Origin: Anaeroglomus sp964550565
GTDB taxonomy: Bacteria; Planctomycetota; Phycisphaerae; Sedimentisphaerales; Anaerohalosphaeraceae
Assembly (NCBI GenBank): GCA_964550565.1
Contig: CAZKAI010000003.1
Coordinates: forward strand, 7,500 to 71,499
Reading direction: 5' to 3'
DNA length: 64,000 nt
Below, in pieces: positions 1 to 9,216 of the stretch. Both the position numbers and the translations under genes were made by a program. Each line of letters begins with the position of its first letter. The stretch's first letter is position 1. The notes beneath the pieces were generated by a model. That model was not told the origin of the DNA. It did no database searches and saw nothing but the letters and a program-made list of their open reading frames with translations.

Positions 1-1406
1 TTGTCAAACTGATGGATCAGCAGAAAGAGCGGGCACGAGCAGCCCAGAAAGGCGTATCGCTTGCGGCCAGCCTGTCCAACGTCCATCTTCCGGCAACCGA
101 TGATGCGTCCAAGTACGAGACCGATTCCTGCCAGGGCAAGGTACAGGGGTGGGTCACGCAGGAAGGCTTTGCCGCGAAAGGCGAGTTTGAAGATACCAAT
201 AAGCCGGCAGCGCTGGTTTTGGATAAGACCTGTTTTTATGCCGAGTCTGGCGGACAGGTCGGCGACGAAGGCATTATTCGCGGCGACGATTGGGAATTTA
301 TTGTCGAAGGCACGGAAAAAGTCGGCAACTGCGTACTTCACAAGGGTCGGCTGCACAGCGGCGGTCTTGGTGTTGGGGATGTGGTGACGATGAGTGTTTA
401 TAATGACCGTCAGGCCAGCCGAAAGAATCATACCGCGACGCACATTCTGCAATGGGCACTGCAAAAAGTGCTGGGCGACTCCGTCAAACAGCAGGGCAGT
501 GCGGTGTGCCCGGATTACCTGCGATTTGATTACACCTGGCCCAAAGGACTGACGCAGGAACAGTCGGCGGAAATTCAGACACTGGTTAATCAGAAGATTG
601 CAGCCGGGATGCCGGTGACCTGTGTGAGCCTGCCGATCGACGAGGCCAAAAAACTGGGCGCGATGGCCCTGTTTGGTGAAAAATACGGGGATGTAGTCCG
701 GGTGATTGGGATCGGAGCGTCGGATAAGGCTCATCTCGGTGAGGCCTTCAGCAAGGAATTCTGCGGCGGAACGCATGTGTCCAACACGTCGGAAATCGGC
801 GGTTTCGGAATTCTGAAAGAAGAAAGCGTTTCGGCGGGCGTGCGTCGTATTACGGCGCTGACCGGGACCAAGCTGGTTGAACACCTGATGAGCCGCAATG
901 CGATTGTGGATGAACTGGTCGGGATGCTCAAAGTTCCGGCTGATCAGATTACGGCCCGCGTGACGAAAATCATGGAGGACAACAAGTCACTGACCAAACA
1001 ATTAAAGAGCGGAGCGGCGGCAGTTGCTTCGGCCCAGGTATCTGCCGATGACTTGCTGGCGAAATCGCAAAAACAAGGCAATGCCGTGGTGATTGCCGAA
1101 TCGATCCCGGCGCTCGGGGTAGATCAGGCACGAAGCTTAATTGACAGTCTGCGGGCCAAGGCAGGGTCGGCGGTGGTGGTGCTGGCGATGGCGGACGGGG
1201 ACAGCAAGGTGATGCTGTTTGCCGGCGTGACGGATGATTTGATTAAGAAAATCTCGGCAGGCGACATCGTCAAGCTGATAGCTCCGATTGTCGGCGGCGG
1301 CGGCGGCGGACGACCACAGTTTGCGCAGGCCGGCGGCAAAGACCCGGCCAAAATTGACGAGGCTATCAGTGCTGCAAAGACATTAATTACAGATAAATTA
1401 TCATAG
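1..1406 (+). CDS. alaS: Alanyl-tRNA synthetase, C-terminal part (5' truncated by window)
   Basis: Charges tRNA-Ala with alanine in the cytoplasm. The frame is open to the first base, so only about the last 467 residues are present and the catalytic core lies upstream. The editing domain shows its zinc-type motifs HTATH (near residue 140) and CGGTH (near residue 250). The C-Ala domain follows and ends with the usual Gly-run, GGGGGGRPQFAQAGG. Only 23 bases separate it from the next gene, so the two may be co-transcribed. Identity is certain; the true start is not visible. Confidence 0.97.
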   Translation, partial: VKLMDQQKERARAAQKGVSLAASLSNVHLPATDDASKYETDSCQGKVQGWVTQEGFAAKGEFEDTNKPAALVLDKTCFYAESGGQVGDEGIIRGDDWEFIVEGTEKVGNCVLHKGRLHSGGLGVGDVVTMSVYNDRQASRKNHTATHILQWALQKVLGDSVKQQGSAVCPDYLRFDYTWPKGLTQEQSAEIQTLVNQKIAAGMPVTCVSLPIDEAKKLGAMALFGEKYGDVVRVIGIGASDKAHLGEAFSKEFCGGTHVSNTSEIGGFGILKEESVSAGVRRITALTGTKLVEHLMSRNAIVDELVGMLKVPADQITARVTKIMEDNKSLTKQLKSGAAAVASAQVSADDLLAKSQKQGNAVVIAESIPALGVDQARSLIDSLRAKAGSAVVVLAMADGDSKVMLFAGVTDDLIKKISAGDIVKLIAPIVGGGGGGRPQFAQAGGKDPAKIDEAISAAKTLITDKLS

Positions 1407-1429
1407 TACGGATTATCGGAATACAGAGT

Positions 1430-2860
1430 ATGGCAGACCAGACACGATTTGATAAGGCTTTGACACAATGTAAACAGATTGGGCAGGAACACCTGCTGGC
1501 GTTTTATTCCCAGCTTGATGCCCAGCAGCAGGACGCTCTGCTTGGGCAGATTGAAAAGCTGGATTTCAAGCATATCCCCGAGTGGATTGAAGACTATGTG
1601 AAAAAAGATGGAACGATTGCGATACCCACGGCATTTGAGCCGGCTCCATCGTATCCAGCCCAGCCGAAGACTGCTGAACAGAAAAACAAATATGCCAGGG
1701 CACATCAGCTTGGTGAAACCCTATTGAAACAGGGCAAGGCGGCAGGATTTGTTGTTGCGGGCGGACAAGGGACCCGGCTGGGATTTGACGGTCCCAAGGG
1801 TAATTACCCTACCAGCCCGATTAAAAAGAAAACGCTGTTTACCATTTTTGCCGAGTCCATTCTTGCGGCTTCGAAGAAATATAACGTGGATATTCCGTGG
1901 TATGTGATGACCAGCCCATTGAATTATCAGGCCACGGTCGAAAGTTTTGAGAAGGCCAGGTATTTTGGTCTAAAGAAATCCAATGTCGTGATTTTTATCC
2001 AGGGGACAATGCCGAATTTTGCGTTTGACGGCAAGATATTTCTGGCTGACAAGGGGACGGTGGCGACCAGCCCGGATGGGCATGGCGGCAGTCTTAAGGC
2101 ACTGGCCGACAGCGGGGCGCTGGCGGATATGAAAAAACGCGGGGTTGAATACCTGTCGTACTGGCAGGTGGATAATCCGCTGGTGCATGTGCTGGATCCG
2201 CTGTTTATCGGGCTTCATGCGTTGGATGGAGCGGAGATGTCGTCCAAGGCCTTGCTGAAGGCCGGGCCGCTGGAAAAGGTGGGGAATTTCTGCCTGGTCG
2301 ATGGCAAGGTGACGGTGATTGAATATAGCGACCTGCCGGATGAGCAGGCACATCGCAAAAATGCGGATGGTTCGCTGGTCTTTGAATTGGGGTCCATCGG
2401 GATTCACATGATCAGCGTCAGCTTTATCGAGAAGCTCAATGCCGGCGGCGGATTTGGACTGCCGTTCCACAAGGCAATCAAGAAAATCCCGCATCTCGAT
2501 GCCAAGGGCAATCCTGTCAATCCGGACAAGCCCAATGGCGTCAAGCTGGAGACCTTTGTGTTTGATGCGCTGCCGATGGCGAAGAAATCGATCATTCTGG
2601 AAACGCTGCGAAGTGAGGAATTTGCTCCTGTCAAGAATGCAACCGGGGTGGATAGTGCTGAGGTGACTTATCAGATGATGATCGACCGGGCGGCAGGCTG
2701 GCTGGAAGCGGCAGGGATAAAGGTGCCGCGCAAAGCTGACGGGCGGCCGGACTGTGTCCTGGAAATGGCGCCGAGCTTTGCCCTGTTTAAAGCCGATGTT
2801 CAGGCGAAAGCATCGTCGGTTCCGCCGATCGGTTCCGGCGACACTGTCTATCTGGGATAA
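1430..2860 (+). CDS. UDP-sugar pyrophosphorylase (UDPGP / UAP1 family)
   Basis: Predicted to make UDP-sugars from UTP and a sugar 1-phosphate. The protein has 476 residues. It carries the nucleotide-binding signature GGQGTRLGFDGPKG (about residues 105-118), then PTSPI and FFAES-like segments typical of the eukaryotic-type UDPGP/UAP1 family rather than bacterial GalU. Family members use GlcNAc-1-P, GalNAc-1-P or Glc-1-P, and the substrate cannot be settled from sequence alone. It starts with ATG 23 bases after alaS. A UDP-glucose or UDP-GlcNAc supply would serve the cell envelope; galE and hexokinase lie much further on in the window. Confidence 0.88.
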   Translation: MADQTRFDKALTQCKQIGQEHLLAFYSQLDAQQQDALLGQIEKLDFKHIPEWIEDYVKKDGTIAIPTAFEPAPSYPAQPKTAEQKNKYARAHQLGETLLKQGKAAGFVVAGGQGTRLGFDGPKGNYPTSPIKKKTLFTIFAESILAASKKYNVDIPWYVMTSPLNYQATVESFEKARYFGLKKSNVVIFIQGTMPNFAFDGKIFLADKGTVATSPDGHGGSLKALADSGALADMKKRGVEYLSYWQVDNPLVHVLDPLFIGLHALDGAEMSSKALLKAGPLEKVGNFCLVDGKVTVIEYSDLPDEQAHRKNADGSLVFELGSIGIHMISVSFIEKLNAGGGFGLPFHKAIKKIPHLDAKGNPVNPDKPNGVKLETFVFDALPMAKKSIILETLRSEEFAPVKNATGVDSAEVTYQMMIDRAAGWLEAAGIKVPRKADGRPDCVLEMAPSFALFKADVQAKASSVPPIGSGDTVYLG

Positions 2861-2941
2861 TTCCGGAAGAACAAGCTGTTATCGGACGATATGACAAGAA
2901 ATTGCTAATCTCTCAAAGCGTTTCTTAAGAACCAGCGGGAA

Positions 2942-2989
2942 AAGGCCGAATTATTGGGAGAAATGGTATTTTTTTAAGGATTCGGCCTT
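2942..2989 (+). promoter_or_regulatory. Inverted repeat enclosing the RBS and covering the start codon of the GAF gene
   Basis: A perfect 10-bp inverted repeat, AAGGCCGAAT (2942-2951) and ATTCGGCCTT (2980-2989), encloses a 28-base loop. The loop holds most of the ribosome-binding site AAGGA, and the right arm covers two bases of the TTG start at 2988. No T-tract follows, so it is not an intrinsic terminator. Folded in mRNA it would hinder initiation. Confidence 0.5.
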
Positions 2990-3620
2990 GAACCTCAAAC
3001 GAAATGAACGTGCCTTACGGGTTATCCGCGTGCTGCGGGGGCGAGAACAGCGGCAGCACAAGAAAATAGATATCTTGTGTCGTGATATTGTCGGAGCCCA
3101 CGGGGAATTTATACAGAAAATTGCCACGCTTTCGTTTGTTTTACGGTTTCAGGAGTCCCTGCTGGGCATTTCTGAACTGACTTCCATTCTGGATACAGCG
3201 GCTGGTTTTATTCGTGAGAATCTGGATGCGGCCGGAGTGGCGATTTTCCTGGTCGAGTCGAAGGGGTTTGATATTCATTTTTCCAACTCGACATCGGAGT
3301 TTGCTGTCGAAAAAGGGCATTTTGAAAGCTGGTTTACGTCGCAGATGGTTCAGGAAATCAGCCGGAGCAATCATGTTTGTACATTAGACCATATGCTCCA
3401 GATGGGACTTCAGGCGAACCCAGCGATGCTTAAGCATATTACAGCGGCGGCAGTTCCACTTGGTAAGATGGGTAAGGGTATTGGTTTTATCCTGTTATAC
3501 AGGCAGGCCGAGAAGCCATTTACCGCTGAGGAATTCGGCAATATCTCCGCAGCAGCTCCGGGATTGCGTATCGCGATTCAGAAGCACCATGCTGTTATTG
3601 AGAATCCGGTCCAGTCTTGA
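2988..3620 (+). CDS. GAF-domain protein
   Basis: A 210-residue cytoplasmic protein without a signal peptide. The N-terminal 45 residues are basic and helical (RNERALRVIRVLRGREQRQ). Residues about 60-200 look like one GAF domain (a small-molecule or redox-sensing fold), with ISELTSILDTAAGFI at the start and PLGKMGKGIGFILLY near the end. No kinase, cyclase or DNA-binding output domain is seen. The start is TTG at 2988, preceded by AAGGA with 7 bases spacing; no nearer ATG is in frame. It lies 270 bases upstream of the secretion operon, but I see no functional tie. The ligand is unknown. Confidence 0.72.
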   Translation: MNLKRNERALRVIRVLRGREQRQHKKIDILCRDIVGAHGEFIQKIATLSFVLRFQESLLGISELTSILDTAAGFIRENLDAAGVAIFLVESKGFDIHFSNSTSEFAVEKGHFESWFTSQMVQEISRSNHVCTLDHMLQMGLQANPAMLKHITAAAVPLGKMGKGIGFILLYRQAEKPFTAEEFGNISAAAPGLRIAIQKHHAVIENPVQS

Positions 3621-3778
3621 GATAGCATTTAAATACACCGGATACTGCACTCTAATACTCTGTAATTTGCAGCAAGTTGTCATTTCATCAATCAATTGAG
3701 CAAATTTTTCACGTCTTGAAAATTTTTGAAACAATTTCCTACCCTTGTCCGTCTAAACTTACATGTTGCATCGGGAAC

Positions 3779-3807
3779 TTGAAATATTTCCATAAGTACT
3801 TTAAATA
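3779..3807 (+). promoter_or_regulatory. Candidate sigma70-type promoter of the type II secretion operon
   Basis: TTGAAA (3779-3784), a 17-base spacer and TAAATA (3802-3807) lie about 80 bases upstream of gspE in an AT-rich stretch. The rest of 3621-3890 shows no gene. Confidence 0.35.
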
Positions 3808-3890
3808 AAAGAAATTGAGAATATGTTAAGATGGCGAAATAAGCGATGGAAAAGTGCTTAGACACTCAGGGTAAAAGGGAAATTTCTATA

Positions 3891-5585
3891 ATGCGTCCAA
3901 AACTTGGAGAATTGCTTTGCAGTAAGGGCCTAATCAATTCGCAGCAATTGACAGAGGCGCTGGAAATGCAAAAAGACGACCCCCGCAAGCTGGGGCAAAT
4001 CCTGCTGGATATCACAGGCTTGAATGCTCGTTTCTTGAACGAGATTCTCTGTGAACAGGCAGGGATTGAAAAGCTGGAGCTGGAGGGGCTGACGGTTCCG
4101 CCGGATATTTTGTCGCTGGTGCCTGCGGAAGCGGCCAGTCAGTACAATGTTTTGCCGGTGGGACGTGAAAACGGTCGCCTGACTCTTGCGATGTCGGATC
4201 CGTTTGACCATGTTGCGCTGAGTAATTTGCGGATGATTACGGGGCTGTCGATTCGCCGGTGCTACAGCCGGCCGTCGGAACTGGAAAAAGTCATTCAGCA
4301 TTATTACGGCAGCAATGTCGCCCGGATGGTCCGCAATCTTTCCACTTCGGAAGAGACCGAGGAGCAGGATGCCAATGGTCAGTTGACCGCGTCGCGGCTG
4401 CATGAGCTGGCGCGCGAACCATCCCTGGTCAACCTGGTCAATCTGATTTTGCTGGAGGCGATTGAATCCCGCGCCAGTGACGTTCATATTGAGCCGTTTG
4501 AAAATCAGGTCAAGATCAAATACCGCATCGATGGTATGCTGCTTGAAAAATCGACGTCGCCCAAGCGTTTGCAGGCGGCGATTATTTCACGTATCAAGAT
4601 TATGGCCGGAATGAATATTGCGGAGCGCTATATTCCACAGGATGGACATATTGAGTTCAGTGCGGGTCGCGGCAAAGTGGATTTGCGTGTTTCGACGGTT
4701 CCTTCCGTGTGGGGGGAGGCGGTCGTGATGCGTATTCTGGACCGCAGCAATGCCCTGATTGCTCTGAATGACCTGGGCATGAGTCCGGAGATGCTGGATG
4801 GATTCGATCAGGCGCTGAGCAAGGCTCACGGTATTATTCTGGTGACCGGGCCGACGGGCAGCGGTAAAACAACAACGCTCTATGCGGCCTTGAATCATAT
4901 TTACAGCCCTTCGCTTAAGATTATCACGGTTGAAGACCCCGTCGAATACCAGTTGGAAGGCGTGGTTCAAATGCCCATCAATCCGCGGCGAGGACTGACC
5001 TTTGGCCGGGGATTGCGTCATATTCTGCGTCAGGACCCGAACATCATCATGGTCGGTGAAATTCGCGATAAGGAAACAGCGGAGATAGCGATTCGTGCGG
5101 CCTTGACGGGGCACCTTGTGTTATCGACCCTGCACACCAATAATGCGGCGGGTGCGATTACACGTCTGATTGATATGGGCGTGGAGCCGTTTTTGCTGGC
5201 CAGTTCTCTGGAAGGCGTGCTGGCCCAGCGGCTGGTTCGCAAGATTTGTCCATCCTGCCGCAAGCCGTATAAGCCGGATGAGACGCTGCTGGCCAATCTG
5301 AATAATTCCATCACCATTTCCCCGGATGCACCTTTGTATCATGGAACCGGCTGCGATGACTGCAACCAGACGGGTATGCGGGGGCGAAATGGGATATTCG
5401 AATTTCTGCGGATTACCGAGACCCTTCGCAAACTGATTGCCGAGCGGCCGACCACCGAACAGCTTCTGGCCGCGGCGCCATCCGATTATCACCACATGCG
5501 TCATGACGGCATTGAGAAGATTCTGGCGGGGATGACCACGCCGGAAGAAGTGCTCCGCGTGACGCAGGGTGTCGAAGAAGATTAG
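3891..5585 (+). CDS. gspE: Type II secretion / type IV pilus assembly ATPase GspE
   Basis: Hexameric cytoplasmic ATPase that powers pseudopilus assembly. An N-terminal MshEN-type domain (residues about 1-140) is followed by the motor domain. Walker A is GPTGSGKTTT near residue 320, the Walker B region is DPNIIMVGEIRD near 381, and the His box is STLHT. A tetracysteine zinc motif (CPSC ... CDDC, residues about 452-490) is diagnostic of the GspE/PilB family. I chose ATG 3891 over the in-frame ATG 3846 because AAGGGA lies 10 bases upstream and homologues begin with a similar MRPKLGELL. It is the first gene of the secretion operon. Confidence 0.95.
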   Translation: MRPKLGELLCSKGLINSQQLTEALEMQKDDPRKLGQILLDITGLNARFLNEILCEQAGIEKLELEGLTVPPDILSLVPAEAASQYNVLPVGRENGRLTLAMSDPFDHVALSNLRMITGLSIRRCYSRPSELEKVIQHYYGSNVARMVRNLSTSEETEEQDANGQLTASRLHELAREPSLVNLVNLILLEAIESRASDVHIEPFENQVKIKYRIDGMLLEKSTSPKRLQAAIISRIKIMAGMNIAERYIPQDGHIEFSAGRGKVDLRVSTVPSVWGEAVVMRILDRSNALIALNDLGMSPEMLDGFDQALSKAHGIILVTGPTGSGKTTTLYAALNHIYSPSLKIITVEDPVEYQLEGVVQMPINPRRGLTFGRGLRHILRQDPNIIMVGEIRDKETAEIAIRAALTGHLVLSTLHTNNAAGAITRLIDMGVEPFLLASSLEGVLAQRLVRKICPSCRKPYKPDETLLANLNNSITISPDAPLYHGTGCDDCNQTGMRGRNGIFEFLRITETLRKLIAERPTTEQLLAAAPSDYHHMRHDGIEKILAGMTTPEEVLRVTQGVEED

Positions 5586-5621
5586 TCGTATTCAGGATCA
5601 TCAAGACAGGAGACAAGGGAA

Positions 5622-6851
5622 TTGTCGTTATTTGAATACAAGGCAGTCGATACAGCGGGCAAATCGCTGAAGGGAATTATCGAGGCATCCGACCGAAAGG
5701 CGGCTATCGGGCTTCTGGCACAGAAGGGACATTTTGCCATGGAGCTGAACGAAACCCAGCGGCAGGCGCAGCGCACTGCAGTTGTGTCCTCTGCTGACGG
5801 TGATGTTCGGATTCGTGTGGGCAGCAAGGATGTGCTGGCGGTTTCGGTGCAGCTTTCGACGGCGCTGAAGGCGGGATTGCCTGTCCTGGAGGCCCTGCAA
5901 ATCATACGTGACCAGCAAAGCAAGCCTGCAATTATTGTTTTGCTGGAAAACCTGTCCAGGCAGGTCAGTGCGGGCAAATCCCTGTCGGAGGCCATGGAGC
6001 AATATCCCCGTGTTTACAGTCCTTTATATATCTCCATGGTGCGAGTGGGTGAAACCGGCGGTATTCTTGACCAGACCTTCGACCAGCTTGTACGGCTTCT
6101 GACCCGTGAAGAGAAAATCAAATCCAATATCAAAAATGCAGCGGCGTATCCGATTATGGTACTGGCGGTCGGGATGATTTCCGTGGTGGTGATGCTGGTC
6201 TGGGTACTGCCCAAGATTATCGCCACCATCGGGGCCGATAAGGCATCGCTGCCGGGTCCAACCAAGGCCCTGCTGGGCGTCAGCGATTTTCTGGCGGTTT
6301 ATGGATGGCTGCTGGCGATCGTGATAATCGGGGGGATTTATGCCTTTAACCGCTGGAAAGAAACCCTGCAGGGGCGGGTTGCCTGGGATGGCTTTAAACT
6401 GAAAATTCCGATGGTCGGCAAAGTGCTGCGAACCCTGGCAGTGGGGCGTTTTGCCCGCACGCTCGGTTCGCTGTGCAAATGCGGGATTACGATTCTGGAA
6501 GGGCTGTCGGTGGTCCGGGATACGCTGGGCAACGAGGTGCTCGGTCAGCAGATCGACAAGGTGGCCGCGGAAGTCAAGGGCGGCCGTTCGGTGGCCGAAC
6601 CGTTGGGACAGTCGGGGATGTTTGACAAGCTGCTGGTGCAGATTGTCGCCCTCGGGGAACAGACCGGCCGGCTGGATGAACTGCTGCTTCAGGCGGCGGA
6701 TACCTTTGACGACCAGGCGGATTCGGCGCTGGTGCGATTTGTATCGCTGCTGCCGACGATATTGATTCTGCTTCTGGCGACGGTTATCGGCTTTATCATC
6801 GCAGCGACACTGCTGCCGATTCTGGCGATGGATTTGACTTCAGCATTATAG
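5622..6851 (+). CDS. gspF: Type II secretion inner-membrane platform protein GspF
   Basis: Polytopic inner-membrane protein that couples the GspE motor to pseudopilin polymerisation. It has 409 residues, the family norm. Two T2SSF repeats are visible (about residues 70-195 and 270-400), each with the Pro-Gly/hydrophobic pattern and membrane helices near 170-190, 220-240 and 375-400. The start is TTG 5622, with AGGAGA about 7 bases before and no better ATG. It lies 36 bases after gspE. Confidence 0.94.
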   Translation: MSLFEYKAVDTAGKSLKGIIEASDRKAAIGLLAQKGHFAMELNETQRQAQRTAVVSSADGDVRIRVGSKDVLAVSVQLSTALKAGLPVLEALQIIRDQQSKPAIIVLLENLSRQVSAGKSLSEAMEQYPRVYSPLYISMVRVGETGGILDQTFDQLVRLLTREEKIKSNIKNAAAYPIMVLAVGMISVVVMLVWVLPKIIATIGADKASLPGPTKALLGVSDFLAVYGWLLAIVIIGGIYAFNRWKETLQGRVAWDGFKLKIPMVGKVLRTLAVGRFARTLGSLCKCGITILEGLSVVRDTLGNEVLGQQIDKVAAEVKGGRSVAEPLGQSGMFDKLLVQIVALGEQTGRLDELLLQAADTFDDQADSALVRFVSLLPTILILLLATVIGFIIAATLLPILAMDLTSAL

Positions 6852-6901
6852 GTCATGAGGAAACATTATTCAAGTTGAACAGGGAAACGAAAGGCAAACC
6901 A

Positions 6902-7321
6902 ATGAGAAAAAGCAGAAAAGGGTTTACAATTATTGAATTGCTGGCGGTGGCCACCATTATTGCCTTGCTGGCGGTTTTTGTGGTGCCGCGTGCCTTCAAG
7001 GGGCTGGGCAAGGCCAAGCGTGACATTGCCAAAGGCAAGATTGCGATCGTTGAAGGGGCACTGGCCCGCTTTGAGTATTCCTGCGGCCGGCTGCCGGCGG
7101 ATACGGAAGGCCTTGAGGCGCTTTTGATTCCTCCTTCAGATGTCCAGGACCGCTGGGATGGCCCGTATCTGAAAAAGAGTGATCTGCTCGATCCGTGGGA
7201 TCGTCCCTATTATTATCTGCAGCAGGGCACGGTGAACATGAACAGCTATGATATTTTCAGCTATGGTGCCGACGGCCAGGCAGGGGGCGAAGGCGATAAT
7301 GCGGATATTTATAATGATTAA
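6902..7321 (+). CDS. gspG: Major pseudopilin GspG
   Basis: Main subunit of the periplasmic pseudopilus. A short basic leader ends in the prepilin peptidase site KG|FTIIELLAV, followed by the hydrophobic helix. The globular part keeps DTEGLEALL, WDGPYLKK and DPWDRPYYY, then SYGADGQAGGEGDNADI, the calcium-site motif typical of GspG. Length is 139 residues from ATG 6902; a TTG at 6875 would add nine residues. No prepilin peptidase (GspO) gene is in the window. Confidence 0.94.
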   Translation: MRKSRKGFTIIELLAVATIIALLAVFVVPRAFKGLGKAKRDIAKGKIAIVEGALARFEYSCGRLPADTEGLEALLIPPSDVQDRWDGPYLKKSDLLDPWDRPYYYLQQGTVNMNSYDIFSYGADGQAGGEGDNADIYND

Positions 7322-7362
7322 CAGCCTCTGAGGCGTTGGTTAGAAGCACAAGGAAAGGCGTG

Positions 7363-7950
7363 TTGGCAAGGACTCAAAACAAACCGGCTTTTACCATGAT
7401 CGAGCTGCTGGCGGTAGCCGCACTGGTGGGTATCCTTGCCTCCATTTCGGTGCTGCGATATTCGAAGATGGGCTCCCAGACGGTTCTGACCAATCAGACC
7501 CGTCAGCTTTACCTGATTGCCAAGTATGCCCGAATTGCAGCGATTGAAAAACAGACGGTGGTTGCTTTGAAGCTGGATGATGCACAGCAATTGCTTTACC
7601 TTGAAGCGGCCATGCAGACACAGCCGTCTGAAACCACGATGACGGCGATGCCGCAGATGGGAATTCTGCCCGAACAGATGGAAATCCCGATTCTTAAAAA
7701 TACCTATACCCGGCCGCTTGCTTTGGATAAGAAACTGCTGGTGGAGCAGTTTATAGTGGATGGGATGGATGGGCGGCAGGCACAGAGTCTGTTTTATCCG
7801 GACGGCAAGGCACAGGCCTGTCTGATTCAACTGGGTGACGGGCTGCATCATGCCCATGTGATGGTCAGTCAGACCGGGCGTGTTATGATGCAGAATGGGA
7901 TAGCAGAACAACTGCTGACCGGACGTGTGGATTTGGATTCAGAAGAATGA
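7363..7950 (+). CDS. gspH: Minor pseudopilin, GspH-like
   Basis: A pseudopilin with leader site PA|FTMIELLAVAALVG. The peptidase site has Ala rather than Gly at -1, which is unusual and could slow processing. The remaining domain has no motif I recognise, so GspH is assigned by position between gspG and gspI. TTG 7363 is preferred because AGGAAAGG lies 5 bases upstream; a longer frame would open at TTG 7336. The 3' end overlaps gspI by four bases, implying translational coupling. Confidence 0.75.
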   Translation: MARTQNKPAFTMIELLAVAALVGILASISVLRYSKMGSQTVLTNQTRQLYLIAKYARIAAIEKQTVVALKLDDAQQLLYLEAAMQTQPSETTMTAMPQMGILPEQMEIPILKNTYTRPLALDKKLLVEQFIVDGMDGRQAQSLFYPDGKAQACLIQLGDGLHHAHVMVSQTGRVMMQNGIAEQLLTGRVDLDSEE

Positions 7951-8462
7951 TGACTTGCAGACGACACAAGGGATTCAGTTTGATCGAGGTGCTGGTCGCG
8001 GCGGGACTGCTGGCGACGGCTACCGTGACCATCTGCGCCCTGGGTGCAAAGAGCCTTTCGGCGCTGCGGATTCATCAGGAATATGAAAAAGCGTGGGATA
8101 TGCTCGATCGGCAGATGGTTCTTCTGGATCAGATCGGCATCCAGTCACTGATCAGCAATCCGAATTTGTCCGGAATTATCAGCGATCAGCACAGCGCAAT
8201 GCAGTGGCGCTGGCAGGCTGTGCTGGAACCCCTGGAAATTGAACAGTTGTACAGTCTGACCATGACGGTGGAATGGGTCTCGGAAAATCGTGTGCGGCGG
8301 ATCCAGTGCGACACCCGGCTTCGTGCTGCAACGGAGACGACCAGTACCACAACCCCCACGACGACCGGGACAGGCACTTCCACCGGAACCGGCACATCCG
8401 GTACTACGGGCACAACAGGCACCACGGGAACTTCCACCGGCGGAACCAGGACGACACGATGA
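7947..8462 (+). CDS. gspI: Minor pseudopilin GspI with Thr/Gly-rich tail
   Basis: Part of the pseudopilus tip complex. The leader ends KG|FSLIEVLVAAGLLA, as in GspI. The first 130 residues are a normal minor pseudopilin. The last 40 or so are almost only Thr, Gly and Ser (TGTGTSTGTGTSGTTGTTG and on), a tail absent from classical GspI. The stop overlaps the gspJ start as ATGA. Confidence 0.85.
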   Translation: MMTCRRHKGFSLIEVLVAAGLLATATVTICALGAKSLSALRIHQEYEKAWDMLDRQMVLLDQIGIQSLISNPNLSGIISDQHSAMQWRWQAVLEPLEIEQLYSLTMTVEWVSENRVRRIQCDTRLRAATETTSTTTPTTTGTGTSTGTGTSGTTGTTGTTGTSTGGTRTTR

Positions 8463-9208
8463 AAACGACAGGCCCATGCAGAAAAGCGTTTACGCTGCTG
8501 GAAATGCTGATTTCCGCAACGCTGGGGGCATTTATTGCCCTGGTGGCCTTGTCGGGTCTTCGCAGTGTCACCGCGGCGCGCAGTGCCATCGACAAACACA
8601 GTGAGACGGTGGATGAACTGCGTATCGCCGCCGAACAACTGCGAACGGATTTGAGTAATGTCCGACCGTTCGGCAATGCCATTCGCTTTGAAGGTCTGAT
8701 TGATCAAACCGGGGCTGTACCCACACCCCGTATCATTTTCCGGACATTCAGCCGATCCAAGGCCCGACTGGATCAGCCCGAATCGGAATTATACGAAGTG
8801 GAATATTTTATCACGGAAGATCAGCAGGCACGAACCCTGATGCGGCGTGTCTGCCCGATCGTCGGGCTCGATTCGCAGACGGCGACAGAAGTGACCGACG
8901 GCGGTATTCTGGAAGTGGTTGCCGGTTCGATTGTGGCATTTGATGTCCGGTATTTTGACAGCGGCAACTGGACGGACCAGTGGTCGTCTGAAAATATGCG
9001 TCCGCCGCAGCTTGTTCTGGTCAACCTGGCGGTTGGCCAGGCCGGAACCGTCAAACAGAAAATTTATTCCCGGCAGGTTGCGGTGGGTTTCAAACAGGGA
9101 GAATTTACGGATGAAGTGGATGCCGCGAATTTTGAGTGGGATCAGGCCGAAAGCGGAAGCCTGGATACCGGCACCATGGATACCGGGAGTACAGGTACAG
9201 GATTATAA
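8459..9208 (+). CDS. gspJ: Minor pseudopilin GspJ
   Basis: Tip pseudopilin that normally pairs with GspI and GspK. The leader is KA|FTLLEMLISATLGAF, again with Ala at -1. The 249-residue protein ends in a short Thr/Gly/Asp-rich tail (DTGTMDTGSTGTG) resembling that of gspI. ATG 8459 forms an ATGA overlap with the gspI stop, which fixes the start; the open frame extends upstream only as a shadow of gspI. Confidence 0.87.
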   Translation: MKTTGPCRKAFTLLEMLISATLGAFIALVALSGLRSVTAARSAIDKHSETVDELRIAAEQLRTDLSNVRPFGNAIRFEGLIDQTGAVPTPRIIFRTFSRSKARLDQPESELYEVEYFITEDQQARTLMRRVCPIVGLDSQTATEVTDGGILEVVAGSIVAFDVRYFDSGNWTDQWSSENMRPPQLVLVNLAVGQAGTVKQKIYSRQVAVGFKQGEFTDEVDAANFEWDQAESGSLDTGTMDTGSTGTGL

Positions 9209-9216
9209 AACGGATT

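Noticed and set aside
3846..3890. Longer N-terminus of GspE from ATG 3846
   Set aside because: No ribosome-binding site for 3846, a good one for 3891, and the family begins at MRPKLGELL.
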